NCBI GenBank assembly: GCA_963971535.1
Contig: OZ020589.1
Span: 48,574,312-48,638,311, forward strand
Length of the DNA stretch: 64,000 nucleotides
Direction of reading: 5' to 3'
Source: Notolepis coatsorum
Taxonomy: Eukaryota > Chordata > Actinopteri > Aulopiformes > Paralepididae
Below the pieces are notes generated by a model. The model ran no database searches and was not told where the DNA came from. It worked only from the letters and a program-made list of their open reading frames with translations. A program made the translations under genes and the position numbers. Every line of letters begins with the position of its first letter. The first letter of the stretch is position 1. Below are positions 35,184 to 46,620 of the stretch, one piece after another.

Positions 35184-35429
35184 TTTTTTTTTTTTTTTTA
35201 CTTTGGCCATTCCCCTGGCTCTTTTTAGCGTTTATCGCATTTATTCTGGTCAAGAATGACCGACAGAAACAGGCTGAAGGGGTACAGATGGGGGGGAAGA
35301 CACTCTGGGAAAGGCACGGCTGCAGTCCGGGATTCGAACTCGCTAAACCCCAGATCCGTGACGAGCACGGTTGTCCCCGGCGCCGAAATAGCGCTCGAGG
35401 TACGTGGTACGTAGCTACTGGAGCTCCCC
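35184..35429 (-). repeat. tRNA-derived SINE (family S2)
   Basis: Reverse-oriented with a poly(T) run at the left. Exact target duplication GATTGTGTATAC (35172-35183, 35430-35441). On the minus strand, a box B-like GAGTTCGAATCCCGG lies in a tRNA-like head starting GGAGCTCCAGTAGCT. Confidence 0.9.
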
Positions 35430-35726
35430 GATTGTGTATACTTTTAGTTATTATGTTTATTTTTAATACCTTTTTTATGAAAACTACACTGGCGGGGACG
35501 TATAGACCTAAACTCGGGACTGAAAGAGGAGTTTAGCTACACTTTATGCCAAGATTGGCCATCGGAGATCAGGCGGGACAAAGACAAAGGGGACAAAGGC
35601 GGCGGCAGTACAAGGAAGAAACACAGGGGAAGGAGGAGCAGAATCAGAATAAGGCTAAAAAGTTCTGCTTACCGTCCGGCGATTCCATCCATTTTACTGG
35701 CAAATGTACGTTCGCTGGAAAACAAG

Positions 35727-36729
35727 ATGGATGATCTACGGGCGAGGGTTCGATTCCAGCGAGAGGAGAGAGACTGTAACATATTGTGTTTCACGGAGAC
35801 ATGGCTGAAACCAGCGACTCCGGATCACAGCGTCTCTCCTTCGGACTCCTTCTCCGTCTTCCGAGCGGATCGCACAGCAGCCTCCGAGAAGAGCTCTGGA
35901 GGGGGTGTCTGTCTCCTCACAACGGCTGGACTAGCCCAAAGGAGATTAAGATACTCTCCAGTTCATGCTCCCCGGATCTCGAACATCTTTCCATTCAGTG
36001 TCGACCATTTCATCTCCCCCGAGAATTCACCGCCATTATCATGACGGCGGTGTATATCCCTCCCCAAGCGAATACCGCCAGGGCCCTCAACATCCACCAG
36101 ATCAAACATCCGGACGCAGCCATGGTCATAGCCGGCGACTTCAACCAGGCGAATCTGAAGAAAGTGATGCCAACCTTTTTTCAGCACATCGCCTGCTCCA
36201 CCAGGGGAGGAAATACGCTGGATCATTGCTACACCCCGTTCAGAGCCGACTACAAGGCAGTACCGGCTCCGCCATTAGCAGGAGCCACAAGCACATCGGA
36301 CCACGACTCCATCTTTCTCTATCCGGCTTACAGGCAGAGATCACGTGACGCTGTCGTGTCACGTGAGGTAAAAAGGTGGTCCGACGAATCAGAGGCCACG
36401 CTACAGGATGCACTCGATGACGTCGACTGGGGAATGTTCCAGGGAAATGCCAATGACGTCAGCGAGTTCGCAGATACTGTTGTTAGCTTTATAGCAACAT
36501 TAGCTGATAGCATAGTCCCCACGAAGAAGGTGAGGGTGTTCCCGAACCAGAAACCGTGGGTTGACAGTACTATCAGAGCAGCTCTGAGAACTCGCACCAC
36601 TGCTTACAACCTGGGCAGAGAGTCAGGAAACATGAAGGAGTATAAGACTACAGTCTATACTCTGCGCATTGTGCGCAAGGTTGTAAAGCTTGCAAAGAAG
36701 ACATACGCTGATAAGATGGAGGCACAAAT
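35727..36729 (+). pseudogene. endonuclease region of LINE copy A1
   Basis: APE-type endonuclease signatures appear in two overlapping frames: LCFTETWLKPATPD in one; then VIAGDFNQANLKKV, LDHCYTPFRADYK and TSDHDSIFLYP in the other (35786-36739). A frameshift between 35.9 and 36.0 kb separates them. A linker FPNQKPWVDSTIRAAL follows and leads up to the SINE insertion. Confidence 0.85.
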
Positions 36730-37212
36730 AGGCGGCTAGGTGGTGTAGTGGGCAAGGCACTCGCCACCAGTGTGGAGACGCTAGGATTCGCGTGTTCGAA
36801 TCCAGCTCTCCACATTGTTTTCAGTTTAGCTGGTCGTCCGCAGTAATACACATTGGCCGTATTACGGGGAGGGAAAACTGAAGGGTGGGGATCGAACGTT
36901 GTGAACAAGCGACTCCTACAAGTCGGTTGGTGCGCCTGCGCAGTAGAATCAGGAAGTGTCGGGGGCAGCGTGAGCCTCCCACGCGTTACTCCTCGACACT
37001 GAGAGATCGAGCTGCGCAGGTGAAAAGATGCGACTGCTGTTACCTCAAGTACCGGAGGGGACTTGTGCTATGTATGACTTAGTCCACATTGCAGCCGGCT
37101 TGTGGGAGGCAAGAAACAGCGTTCGTGACAGGGGAGGGTTGAATTGGATGATACGAAATTGGGATGGGAGAAAAATATAGAAAAATGGGAGAAAAAGTGG
37201 ATAAAAAAAAAA
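36730..37212 (+). repeat. tRNA-derived SINE (family S3)
   Basis: Exact 16-bp target duplication AGATGGAGGCACAAAT (36714-36729, 37213-37228) and an A-rich end. The head GGCGGCTAGGTGGTGTAGTG with GTGTTCGAATCCAGC resembles tRNA boxes A and B. It shares its body (GCGACTCCTACAAGTCGGT) with the copy at 55.1-55.6 kb. Confidence 0.9.
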
Positions 37213-38597
37213 AGATGGAGGCACAAATGGCACAGAATGACACAAGAGGCTTATGGCGAGGGCTACGGACGATATCTGACTACAAAGTCAGCGCCCCCTC
37301 AATGGGGAGCGCAGACGCCTCTCTCGCGGACCAGCTCAACTCCTTCTACGCAGGGTTTGGGACAAACAGTAGCGATACTAGCTCACTGGCTAACGGCGTC
37401 ACTGACGCGCCGGCCGTCGTAGAGGGGGCGGGCATCCGCAGGGGGCAAGGGCACTCTCTCATTGTCGGAACACAGTGCGAGAAGAGTATTTATGCAGGTG
37501 AACACCAGAAAGGCAGCTGGCCCAGATGGGATAACAGGACGTATACTTAAGTCCTGTGCTAACCAGCTAGCCCCAGTGTTCACCACCATATTTAATCTAT
37601 CCCTGGCGGAATCCGTGATCCCTGCCTGTTTCAAGGTGTCTACTATTATCCCGGTACCAAAGAAATCCTCCCCAACAGGTCTTAATGACTACAGACCGGT
37701 GGCACTCACCTCTGTGGCCATGAAATGTTTTGAGAGGCTGGTTAAGGATTACATTTGTGCCTCCCTCCCCAGACCTCCAACACCATCACCCTGAGTATCG
37801 GGTCCCCCCAGGGCTGTGTCCTGAGCCCCCTGCTGTATTCACTATACACACATGATTGTGTGACCAAGTTCAGCTCCAACTCCATAGTGAAGTTTGCGGA
37901 CGACACAGTGGTGGTGGGGCTGATCTCTGACAACGACGAGAAGGCCTACCGGGAGGAGGTTGAGGTACTGGAATGCTGGTGCCAGGACAACAGCCTGTTC
38001 CTGAACATTGGTAAAACCAAGGAGCTGATCGTGGATTTTAGGAGAACACAGCAGGGGACACACACACCACTGAGGATAAACGGGGCTACCGTGGACAGGG
38101 TGAGCAGCTTCAAGTACCTGGGGGTCCACATCTCAGAGGATCTGACATGGACAACACACATAGACTCAGTCGTAAAAAAGGCGAAGCAGCGCCTCTACCA
38201 CCTGAGACAGTTAAGGAAGTTCAGAGTATCGGGGAAGATACTCCAGTCCTTCTACTCCGGAGCTGTAGAGAGCATCTTGACTGGAAACATCACTGCCTGG
38301 TATGGAAACAGCAAGGCACAAGACAAGAAGGCCCTACAGAGAGTGGTACGCTCAGCTGAGCGTACTATGGGTATTGCACTACCACCCCTGCAGGTCCTAT
38401 ATAACAAGAGGTGCAAATCCAGAGCCTGCAGAATAATGAAAGACCCTCACTACCCCAACAACAGCCTGTTCAAGCTGCTGCGATCAGGCAAACTCCTGCG
38501 AACACCAGCAACTAGGACAGAGAGACTTCGGCTCAGCTTCTTCCCCCAGGCCATCAGAGTCTTGAACACTGAACTCTCCACACACAAGCACACATGA
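37213..38597 (+). pseudogene. reverse transcriptase region of LINE copy A1
   Basis: [19 protein letters not shown] and [11 protein letters not shown] occur in one frame. After a jump at about 37771 comes [20 protein letters not shown] and the catalytic block KFADDTVVVGL, then the C-terminal [14 protein letters not shown] and [10 protein letters not shown]. Comparison with copy A3 shows that the blocks between ICASLP and GQTSNTITL are missing, so the palm is incomplete. Confidence 0.85.
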
Positions 38598-39099
38598 GCA
38601 CACACACAACACACACACACTGTATACGCTCACACACTAGCAGTCACTTTAACATGAACACACACACACTCATGCTGCACACGCTCACACTTATGGTCAC
38701 TTTACACACAAGAACGGGAGTGGTTCTTGTATAGTAGTAAATAGATGGATAGCAAGCTAGCATAAGGACGCATAGTATAACTAGAGATTGTATAGTATAG
38801 CATTGTATAGCAGTGTACATAAGTGCACCCCCAGTGCCTCATCCGTAGCTACAGTAACAGTGTATTGCACTATCACAGGACCTAGCATGTCTTACCATGC
38901 TTTTGTAAAACTCATGTACATATATATATACCTGATATGTCTTACTCTTATTACTTGTATTATTGCACAAATGTCGCATTCTCATCCTATTGGATTCTTA
39001 TTATTGTATTATGCACAATCGTTGCGGGCAAGACCCCCCGCATTTCACTGTATACTTGTATGCTGTGACAAATAAAACTCTTGACTTGACTTGACTGCA

Positions 39100-40400
39100 G
39101 AGGGTCACCTTCAAATGGTTGGATGTCTCTTTTAGGCAGTGAAGCAATGCATTGCTGATGCACCAACATGGAAGTTATGTTGTTTTGTTTTTGCATAATA
39201 GACATCATGTTGTTATGTTCACTGCTGTTGTTCCTGGAAACAGATTGTATGTCTATATACAGAGACAATGGAAGCCCTGTAGCCTTTGGGACCGTGCTCT
39301 GTCTCTGTGTGAGTGCTGAGTGCTCTGTAGCATTTGGGACCATAGTCTGGGTCTGTGTGAGTGCTGAGGGCTTCTGGAGGTATTTGGCTCCATCAGGTTG
39401 CCTTTGCTTTGGCCTTGTGCCTCCAACATATGCAGCTTGTCCTCTTCCATCCTTGTGTGGTACAAATGTCTCTGCATTAATGTTGAGGCCCCTTTCAAAG
39501 TAGGATTCCATTCCATCCAATTTACGAGAAGCAGCACTCCACACCCCTGACCCAGAGGTTCTCAGAATATTCAGCCTCGCTGCCGATGTGGCTATGTCTG
39601 CTTCAAGCTGAAGTTGTTCCTTTTGTTTTCTTATGTGAGCTTCCTGCTCTTGTAGAGCATGCCTTATTTGAGCTTCCCGGTCTTCAAGAGCATGGTTTTG
39701 TTCAAGCAACTTTTGCCGAGCCATTAAGGTGGCCATGTCAGCCTCAGCTCTGAGACATGCAGATGCAGTTGAGGAAAAACCTTTGATCTAATAGATCTTG
39801 AACCATGATTCTTGCTGCTATGGTTTGATATGCTGTCCCCTGGTTGAACATAATCTTGAGCATCATGAATATAGTGTGACTGAGGCCCAGTCACTTCCAC
39901 ATTTTCCACACTCCCATGTTCTCCATTTTCCTCCTCTGCAGCCTCATGCTGCTGGGGCATTTCAGTAGGCCTGTTATGAGCCTCTAACTGAGGTTCTCCT
40001 GGGGGTCCTCTGGTTACTGAAAACCAGGCATTAACATCTTTGATGAATCCATCTTTATGTTTATTTACCTTTTGTCATTTTGCTTTTCTTGTTCATCATG
40101 TGGAATAAGAGGCATCAAATAGTTGTGCAGTTCATTCGAATTGTCAGACTTGCATCAAAACATCAAGTTGTGCTTTAACCAGTGAAACATTTTGCTCATC
40201 TTTCATGAGCTCTTTGACAGAGGTTATCAGATATTTATTTTATTTCCTCCACTTTCCCTTTGTGTTTTTTTTGGAGTGATTCGACTTTATTTGCCAGAGC
40301 TTTTGCAGTGAGAGTTATTTTCCTCTTTTCCTTGTCCTGTTTTCCAACATTTGAACCAACTTTTATTCCACTCATTTTGAATGCACAAGAAAATGATCAC
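39100..40400 (-). pseudogene. N-terminal gag part of BEL/Pao copy 2
   Basis: Minus-strand text includes a charged coiled coil (LEDREAQIRHALQEQEAHIR), a spacer with repeated ALTQTQTMVP-like blocks, and RDIQPFEGDPL, the usual opening of the DUF1759 core. It ends where LINE A1 is inserted. Fossil, broken. Confidence 0.7.
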
Positions 40401-40935
40401 CATGAGAATCAAATTCCAATATCCAATGCAAAGCCAGTCACATATGTCAGCCACAGCAAACGCGAAGAGAGCAGTGCAGCGCACGTTAATTGTTTGACAC
40501 ACACATGATACAAGATTGGCCCGGCGGGCCGCGCACACACATCCACAGCGTGTTCAGCATAATAACAGTTTCCACTCAGCGGTAGAACCAGCTCAAATTG
40601 TTCCAAATTAACCAACATGGGTCAACAGCAGAACGTAACAGGTCGGGTTACATTACCACAAATCCGTTGATACACGCTCGGTCCGGTCCTTTGTGCATGC
40701 ATGCGTTGCTCCTTTGCTCCGTGTCCAATGTCTGACTTGTCGGGACCTTCCGTGGCTCCAATCCTTCGTTCTGTGTCACTTTTTTACTATTGTGTAGCGT
40801 GCGGTCAGCAAAATATGACTTCCCCGTTCACCCCCTCATCATTTCTATACCTGAAACCCGCCGGTGAACAGCTGACTTTTACTACTACTACGACAACACG
40901 TGACCCCTTTGTGAATGGCGTAACCATAACAACCC
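40400..40935. other. unassigned, possibly 5' region of BEL/Pao copy 2
   Basis: It lies upstream of gag on the coding strand and could include an LTR or leader. No partner repeat is seen in the window, so it stays unassigned. Confidence 0.3.
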
Positions 40936-41860
40936 ATGTTCCTAATTTATGCAAATGACATGTCGTCAGCTTGTGACTGCAACTTGTTCCTGTTTGCGGA
41001 CGACTCAGCCCTGCTGGTCTCTGACAAGAACAAGTTACAGGTTGAAAAAACCCTCAGCTCGGAACTAGGCAGAATCTGCATATGGCTCGCTGATAACAAA
41101 CTATCATTACACATGGGCAAAACAGAGTCCATTCTCTTCGGTTCAAATAACAAACTCAGCAAGACCGACGGCTTCTCAGTTACAGTGGGTGACAATATTG
41201 TCACAAGGAAAGATGAAATTACCTACCTGGGTTCCATCCTAGAGGCTAATCTCTCCTGTGACAAAATGGCATCCAATGTAATAAAAAAAGTCAACCAACG
41301 AACTCGATTCTTGTACCGGATCTCCTCTCTGGTAAACAAGAATACCCTGAAGACTCTGGCAGGAGCACTCATTCAGGGGTACTACGACTATGCTTGCACC
41401 TCATGGTACCAAAGCACCTCAAAGGCGCTAAAAAATAAAAATAAAAAAAAAAACATCTCAAAACAAACTGGTCAGACTACTGCTTGACCTTACTCCTAGA
41501 ACCCACCTCACCCCTGCCCACTTTGACAACCTAGGATGGCTTAGAGTAGACGACAGAGTACAGCAACTAGCAATGGGCCTGGTCTACAAGATACACTACA
41601 CGACCAAGGTACCCATGTACATGTCAAAATACTTCCCAAAGGTCAGTGAATACCACGATCACAACACCAGAGGGAGCTCCACAAATCATGTTAAACCCAG
41701 ATTCGGCTCAAATAAGGGACTAAACACGTTTCGCAATTATGCCACATCAATGTGGAACGCCCTACCCAAAGCTGTAAAGGAATGTGGATCACTACCCACT
41801 TTCAAAACCTCTCTCAAGGGACACCTACGGGAGACTGCAATTCAACACTGGCCCCTGTAA
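40936..41860 (+). pseudogene. reverse transcriptase C-terminal half of LINE B1
   Basis: YANDMSSACDCNLFLFADDS contains the FADD catalytic pair, then GKTESILFGSNNK and YLGSILEANLS. An A-rich stretch near 41430-41450 shifts the frame, and the C-terminal part resumes as LGWLRVDDRVQQLAMGLVY and FRNYATSMWNALPKAV, typical of CR1/L2-group RT C-termini. Confidence 0.88.
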
Positions 41861-42412
41861 ATATCCTAACCCAACCCCCTCCAATGTACAGTCATTTACC
41901 TAGTATGGTTTTGTCAATAGTCCAATGTACAATTTTGTTTGTTTGTACAGTGTCTCCTCCCCCCCCCCCCCTCAATGTACAGTTTTACTTGTTTATACAG
42001 TGTGCCCCCCCCCCCCCCCCCCCCCCCAACCACCTCCAATGTAAATTACCCAGTATGGTTGTCAATATCCCAATGTACCCAACCCCCCCCACCCAACCTC
42101 CTCCAATGTACAGTTTCTACGTCAAATGTATATACTCCCTTTTCTTGACTCCTTCTGTATCACAAACAGTACTGTATTTGCAAATCTGGTATGTCATAAA
42201 TGTATAGATGTAGCAGTACTGACTATCTGTATGTCATGTATGTCATAAATGTCCTGATGAATTGAAAATGGGGGACCCTGATGTAAACAAGACGAAAGTC
42301 TTTCTCTGGTCTGCATCCCCTTAACAATTGTGTGTATTGAGCTGTACTGTATTGTACCCATTCTGCAATCTGTTAATAAAGTTTTCAATCAATCAATCAA
42401 TCAATCAATGTT
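40936..42412 (+). mobile_element. CR1-group LINE (family 3), 5'-truncated copy B1
   Basis: It starts within the RT and runs to a TCAA-repeat tail at 42385-42412. The 3' UTR has C runs at about 41959 and 42005. Its last 150 bp is the 3' unit found at 19.2, 22.2, 30.6, 43.3 and 49.0 kb. It joins the BEL/Pao copy 2 upstream region without a visible target duplication. Confidence 0.88.
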
Positions 42413-43009
42413 GTCTATACCTGTCACCAACACTATTGAACAACATATAATATACAGTATATACAGCCAATTAGCCTGTGATTGTTTGAAGGGAAGAACA
42501 CATTTAGATTTTGGATTTGGAATAATTTGCCTCTATAGATTTTGGTGGCAAAGTAATTTCCAAAAGTATGCGAAAGTTATGGCTCTGAGTTTTAGGGATC
42601 CACTGATCTATCTGTAGGCAATCCATATAGGCTGATTTAGGCTTAAAAACACACACACACACACACACACATTATTGTAATCTATTATTTTTACTGCTGA
42701 AATTTTGTCCTATTGTGAAATTGGCAGCTTGTGTGTTGCTTACTACAAAGCGAAAAACACAACGGATGCCCTGATCGATCGGCGAGCGATCGGTATCGGC
42801 CGATATTCAGTATAAATGAGATTGGGGAATTCCGATAATGCTTTCTAGTCGCCGATTGCGAAAACCGATTGATGATGTGAAAAACATGAGCCAATTCTCA
42901 GCCGAGTTGGTGTCATTGTCGCATGTTAACTAACGTCGGCGGTGCAGAACTATTACAAAGTGTCTTGAGATGCAACAAATGCCATCTGCAATGTATGTCA
43001 GGATAAAAT

Positions 43010-43270
43010 ACCTTGTGGGGGAAGTAATATAAAAAGTTTCAACACAACAAATTTAATAAGACACTTGAACAAGTCCCATCACCCAGAGGAGCATGGAGAG
43101 TTTGTTAAGCTTACCTCGGAGAGTACAAAGAAAGAACCAAAACGGCCGCTAACGCAAACCACTTTAGAGAGCACCCGTGCGTATAACCGTGATAGTCAGA
43201 AGGCTAAGGCGATCACAAGAAAAGTCATGGAATTCATATTGCTGGGCAACCAGCCATTAAGTGTAGTCGA
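43010..43270 (+). pseudogene. hAT transposase N-terminal fragment (BED finger)
   Basis: Plus-strand text NTTNLIRHLNKSHHPEEHGE matches the second half of a BED zinc finger (N-x-x-N-L-x-x-H-L-x-x-x-H). KAKAITRKVMEFILLGNQPL and SVVE follow, the usual next segment of hAT transposases. It ends at the LINE insertion. Confidence 0.75.
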
Positions 43271-43302
43271 GACGAGTACTCTCTCAGCCCCCCCCCACTC
43301 CT

Positions 43303-43441
43303 ATGAAAATGGGGGACCCTGATGTAAACAAGACGAAAGTCTTTCTCTGGTCTGCATCCCCTTAACAATTGTATGTATTGAGCTGTACTGTACTGTACCC
43401 ATTCTGCAATCTGTTAATAAAGTTTTCAATCAATCAATCAA
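43303..43441 (+). repeat. CR1-group LINE (family 3) 3' unit
   Basis: It starts GAAAATGGGGGACCCTGATG and ends in CAAT repeats. TCAGCCCC occurs on both sides (about 43287 and 43442) and may be its target duplication. Confidence 0.85.
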
Positions 43442-43863
43442 TCAGCCCCGCTGCACTCTCCCAGCCGGTCGCTGGAAGAGACAACAAGCATGCCGTGAGG
43501 TGAAGACCCGCCCTACTCTGCCTCTGATTCGCAGACTGTGGGTGGGGGAATGTGATTGGACCAAAGCGGAGTAGATAGAAACAGACAGTGGAGCAGTCCG
43601 ACATGCACAGACGCTGCTTGTAGTGGATATAGCGGAGAATTTCCACTCGTTGGTGCTGTCTCGCTCATAATACAGATAATACATATGAAAAGTATAATTT
43701 GTTAGACCTACAGTATAATACTGCCAGCTGCTATAACAAAAACGATCGGTACTGGCAGTGTATCGGTCAATATGGCTCATAGACGATCGGTATCGGTGGC
43801 AAAAAACATGATCAGGTCATCCCAGTTGGTTTCAGCCACAAACAAACTAACAATAACATTGAC

Positions 43864-43993
43864 ATTTACATTTAGTCATTTAGCTGACGCTTTTATCCAA
43901 AGCGACTCACAAGTTCTGTACGACAAGTCATCAGGAAGGGCACAACTCTATCAGCTGAGTAACAATGTTCATCAAAGTGTTGAGTGCTACAGT
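43864..43993 (+). repeat. short interspersed repeat with core GCTGACGCTTTTATCC (S5)
   Basis: TTTACATTTAGTCATTTAGC at the start and GTTCATCAAAGTGTTGAGTG near the end. It is almost identical over 130 bp to the copy at 62440-62571. This core is widespread in fish genomes; its polymerase and partner are not clear from the sequence. Confidence 0.75.
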
Positions 43994-44512
43994 GTAGGTT
44001 AGTTTATTGAAACATCTGTACTGGGCTTTAGTGTTCCAGCGGATTACAATACTACTGATTGTAATTTTTTCATCAGGTAATTAACAATCTGTAACAGATG
44101 ACATATTGAAAGTAATCTTCTCAACCTTGGTTATCATTACCTTCACGACTATGAAGGTGCCACAGTCAGTCTGAAGACTATGAAAGAACCACAGTCAGTC
44201 TGAAGACACATGAAACAGCCACTGTCAGTCTGAAGACTATGAAAGAGTCAAGTCAAGTCAAGAGTTTTATTTGTCACGGCATACAAGCATACAGTGAAAT
44301 GTGGGGGGTCATGCCCGCAGTGATTGTGCAATAATAATACAATAATACAAGTAATAAGAATAGGATGAGAATAAGACATTTGTGCAATAATACAAGTACT
44401 AAGAATAAGACATAACAGGTATAATGTACATACGTTTACAAAAAGCATGGTAAGACATGCTAAGGTCCTGCGATAGTGCAATACACTGTTAGCTACGGAT
44501 GAGGCACTGGGT

Positions 44513-44757
44513 ATTTTTTTTTTTTTTTTAACTTTGGCCATTTCCCTGGCTCTTTTATACGTTTATCGCATTTATACTTGGTCAAGTTCGACCGACAGAA
44601 GCAGGCTGAAAGGGTTCAGATGGGGGGGAAGACACTCTGGGAAAGGCACGGCTGCAGTCCGGGATTCGAACTTGCTCAGCCCCAGATCCGTGACGAGCAC
44701 GGTTGTCCACGGCGCCGAAATAGCACTCGCGGTACGTGGTGAGCTACTGGAGCTCCC
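44513..44757 (-). repeat. tRNA-derived SINE (family S2)
   Basis: Exact 12-bp target duplication GAGGCACTGGGT (44501-44512, 44758-44769), a poly(T) run at the left, and AAGTTCGAATCCCGG as box B on the minus strand. It is the same family as 35184-35429. Confidence 0.92.
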
Positions 44758-45016
44758 GAGGCACTGGGTCTTATGTACACTACTATACAATGCTATACTA
44801 TACAATGAATCTACAGTTGTACTATGTGTCCTTATGCTAGCTTGCTATATCCATCTGTTTACTATACAAGAACCACTCCCGTTCTTGTTTTTAAAGTGAC
44901 CTTTTCATTGTATAAAGTGACCGTTGAGTGTGAGCGTGTGCAGCATGTGTGTGTGTGTTCATGCTAAAGTGACTGCTAGTGTGTGAGCGTATACAGTGTG
45001 TGTGTTGTGTATGTGC

Positions 45017-46408
45017 TCATGTGTGCTTGTGTGTGGAGAGTTCAGTGTTCAAGACTCTGATGGCCTGGGGGAAGAAGCTGAGCCGAAGTCTCTCTGTCCT
45101 AGTTGCTGGTGTTCGCAGGCGTTTGCCTGACCGCAGCAGCTTGAACAGGCTGTTGTTGGGGTGGTGAGGGTCTTTCATTATTCTGCAGGCTCTGGATGTG
45201 CACCTCTTGTTATATAAGACCTGCAGGGGTGGTAGTGCAATACCCGTAGTACGCTCAGCTGAGCGCACCAATCTCTGTAGGGCCTTCTTGTCCTGTGCCG
45301 TGCTGTTTCCATACCAGGCAGTGATGTTTCCAGTCAAGATGCTCTCTACAGCTCCGGAGTAGAAGGACTGGAGTATCTTCCCCGATACTCTGAACTTCCT
45401 TAACTGTCTCAGGTGGTAGAGGTGCTGCTTCACCTTCTTTACGACTGAGTCTATGTGTGTTGTCCATGTCAGGTCCTCTGAGATGTGGACCCCCAGGTAC
45501 TTGAAGCTGCTCACCCTGTCCACGGTAGCCCCGTTTATCCTCAGTGGTGTGTGTGTCCCCTGCTGTGTTCTCCTAAAATCCACGATCAGCTCCTTGGTTT
45601 TACCAATGTTCAGGAGCAGGCTGTTGTCCTGACACCAGCGTTCCAGTACCTCAACCTCCTCCCGGTAGGCCTTCTCGTCGTTGTCAGACATCAGCCCCAC
45701 CACCACCAGTCGTCCACAAACTTCACTATGGAGTTGGAGCTGAGCCTGTGTGTATAGTGAATACAGCAGAGGGCTCAGAACACAGCCCTGGGGGGACCCG
45801 ATACTCAGGGTGATGGTGTTGGAGGTCTGACCCCCCACCCTGACCGCCTGGGGCCTTTCACTCAGAAAGTCCAGTGTCCAGGCGCTCAGAGCGGAGCTCA
45901 GACCCAGCTCGATCAGCTTGTCCACCAGTCTGGTGGGGACTATGGTGTTGAACGCTGAGCTATAGTCAATGAACAACAGTCTCACATAGCCCCCCTTCTG
46001 GCAGTCTAGGTGAGAGAGGGTGCTGTGTAGTACTTGGGAGACTGCACCATCAGTGGACCTGTTTGGCCTGTATGTAAATTGCATAGGTCCATATCACTGG
46101 GGAGGGAGGCACAAATGTAATCCTTAACCAGCCTCTCAAAACATTTCATGACCACAGAGGTGAGTGCCACCGGTCTGTAGTCATTAAGACCTGTTGGGGA
46201 GGATTTCTTTGGTACCGGTATTATAGTGGACACCTTGAAACAGGCAGGGACCACAGACTCAGCCAGGGATAGATTAAATATGGTGGTGAACACTGGGGCT
46301 AGCTGGTTAGCACAGGACTTAAGTATACGTCCTGTTATCCCATCTGGGCCAGCTACCTTTCTGGTGTTCACCCGCATAAATGCTCTTCTCACACTGTGTT
46401 CCGTGTAA
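45017..46408 (-). pseudogene. reverse transcriptase of LINE copy A2
   Basis: Two overlapping frames (46006-46533 and 45017-46084) cover [52 protein letters not shown] and [17 protein letters not shown]. The block that should read KFADDTV is replaced by [11 protein letters not shown] because of a local loss of bases near 45715-45750, so the catalytic aspartates are gone. Confidence 0.85.
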
Positions 46409-46620
46409 CTGGGATTAAAATGTCTGAGGAGATGCGCTGTTTGACGGATTTGATGACGTGGACGTGACTTGAGAAAATGAATGAGCAATTGCAAGCCTTT
46501 GATGTTTTGATGAATGAATTTGAGAAAATGCATTTATCTGTTCAAGCACTGTTATCTGATGATGAACAAGAGGGTGATGAACATGATTGGTGTCACTGGT
46601 ATCAATTCAATGCATGTATG
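46409..46620 (+). pseudogene. short gag-like fragment (possible BEL/Pao)
   Basis: Plus-strand text [20 protein letters not shown], then SDDEQEGDEHDWCHWYQFN. The helical start and a DE-x-D-W block resemble the N-terminus of BEL/Pao gag. Short fossil fragment; assignment tentative. Confidence 0.35.

Larger units (their letters stand above)
35165..39096 (+). mobile_element. L2/Rex1-type LINE family 1, copy A1 (near full length)
   Basis: It is inserted in the BEL/Pao gag fossil. It starts close to the 5' UTR start seen in copy A3 and ends in the CTTGACTTGACTTG-type tail. Two SINEs interrupt it (35184-35429 in the 5' UTR and 36730-37212 in the coding region). The coding region keeps most of the endonuclease and the C-terminal half of the RT. 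Several RT blocks are deleted near 37771. It is not functional. Confidence 0.85.
33720..40400 (-). mobile_element. BEL/Pao LTR retrotransposon fossil (copy 2), gag region
   Basis: Minus-strand gag text is spread over three blocks. N-terminal helical and coiled-coil sequence to the start of the DUF1759 core is at 39.10-40.4 kb, more of the core at 34.4-35.17 kb, and the start of the zinc-knuckle region at 33.72-33.83 kb. It is interrupted by a hAT miniature element and by a LINE that carries SINEs. No LTR pair is recognised. The fossil is broken in several places besides the insertions, and pol is not seen. Confidence 0.72.
42764..43823. mobile_element. hAT-like element with BED-finger remnant
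   Basis: Candidate inverted ends GGATGCCCTGATC and the complement of GATCAGGTCATCCC. GATCGGTATCGGC motifs lie near both ends. The interior codes for part of a BED zinc finger. I find no matching 8-bp duplication, so the boundaries are tentative. A LINE family 3 unit is inserted at 43303-43441. Confidence 0.5.
44244..46408 (-). mobile_element. L2/Rex1-type LINE family 1, 5'-truncated copy A2
   Basis: The tail TCAAGTCAAGTCAAGAGTTT is at 44246 and the 5' truncation lies in the segment before the RT (about 46408). A family S2 SINE is inserted in its 3' UTR at 44513-44757. Confidence 0.85.

Noticed and set aside
36730-36830. Possible functional tRNA genes from box A/B matches (also at 35.3, 44.7, 55.6, 60.9 and 62.1 kb)
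   Set aside because: The heads do not fold as full tRNAs by eye, continue into shared SINE bodies, and carry target duplications or A-rich ends.
37755-38597. A host reverse transcriptase-like gene
   Set aside because: Full context shows LINE architecture (endonuclease upstream, repeat tail downstream) with missing RT blocks.
43442-43780. Minus-strand frames of 70-112 codons
   Set aside because: They lie within the decayed hAT-like element without a transposase motif.
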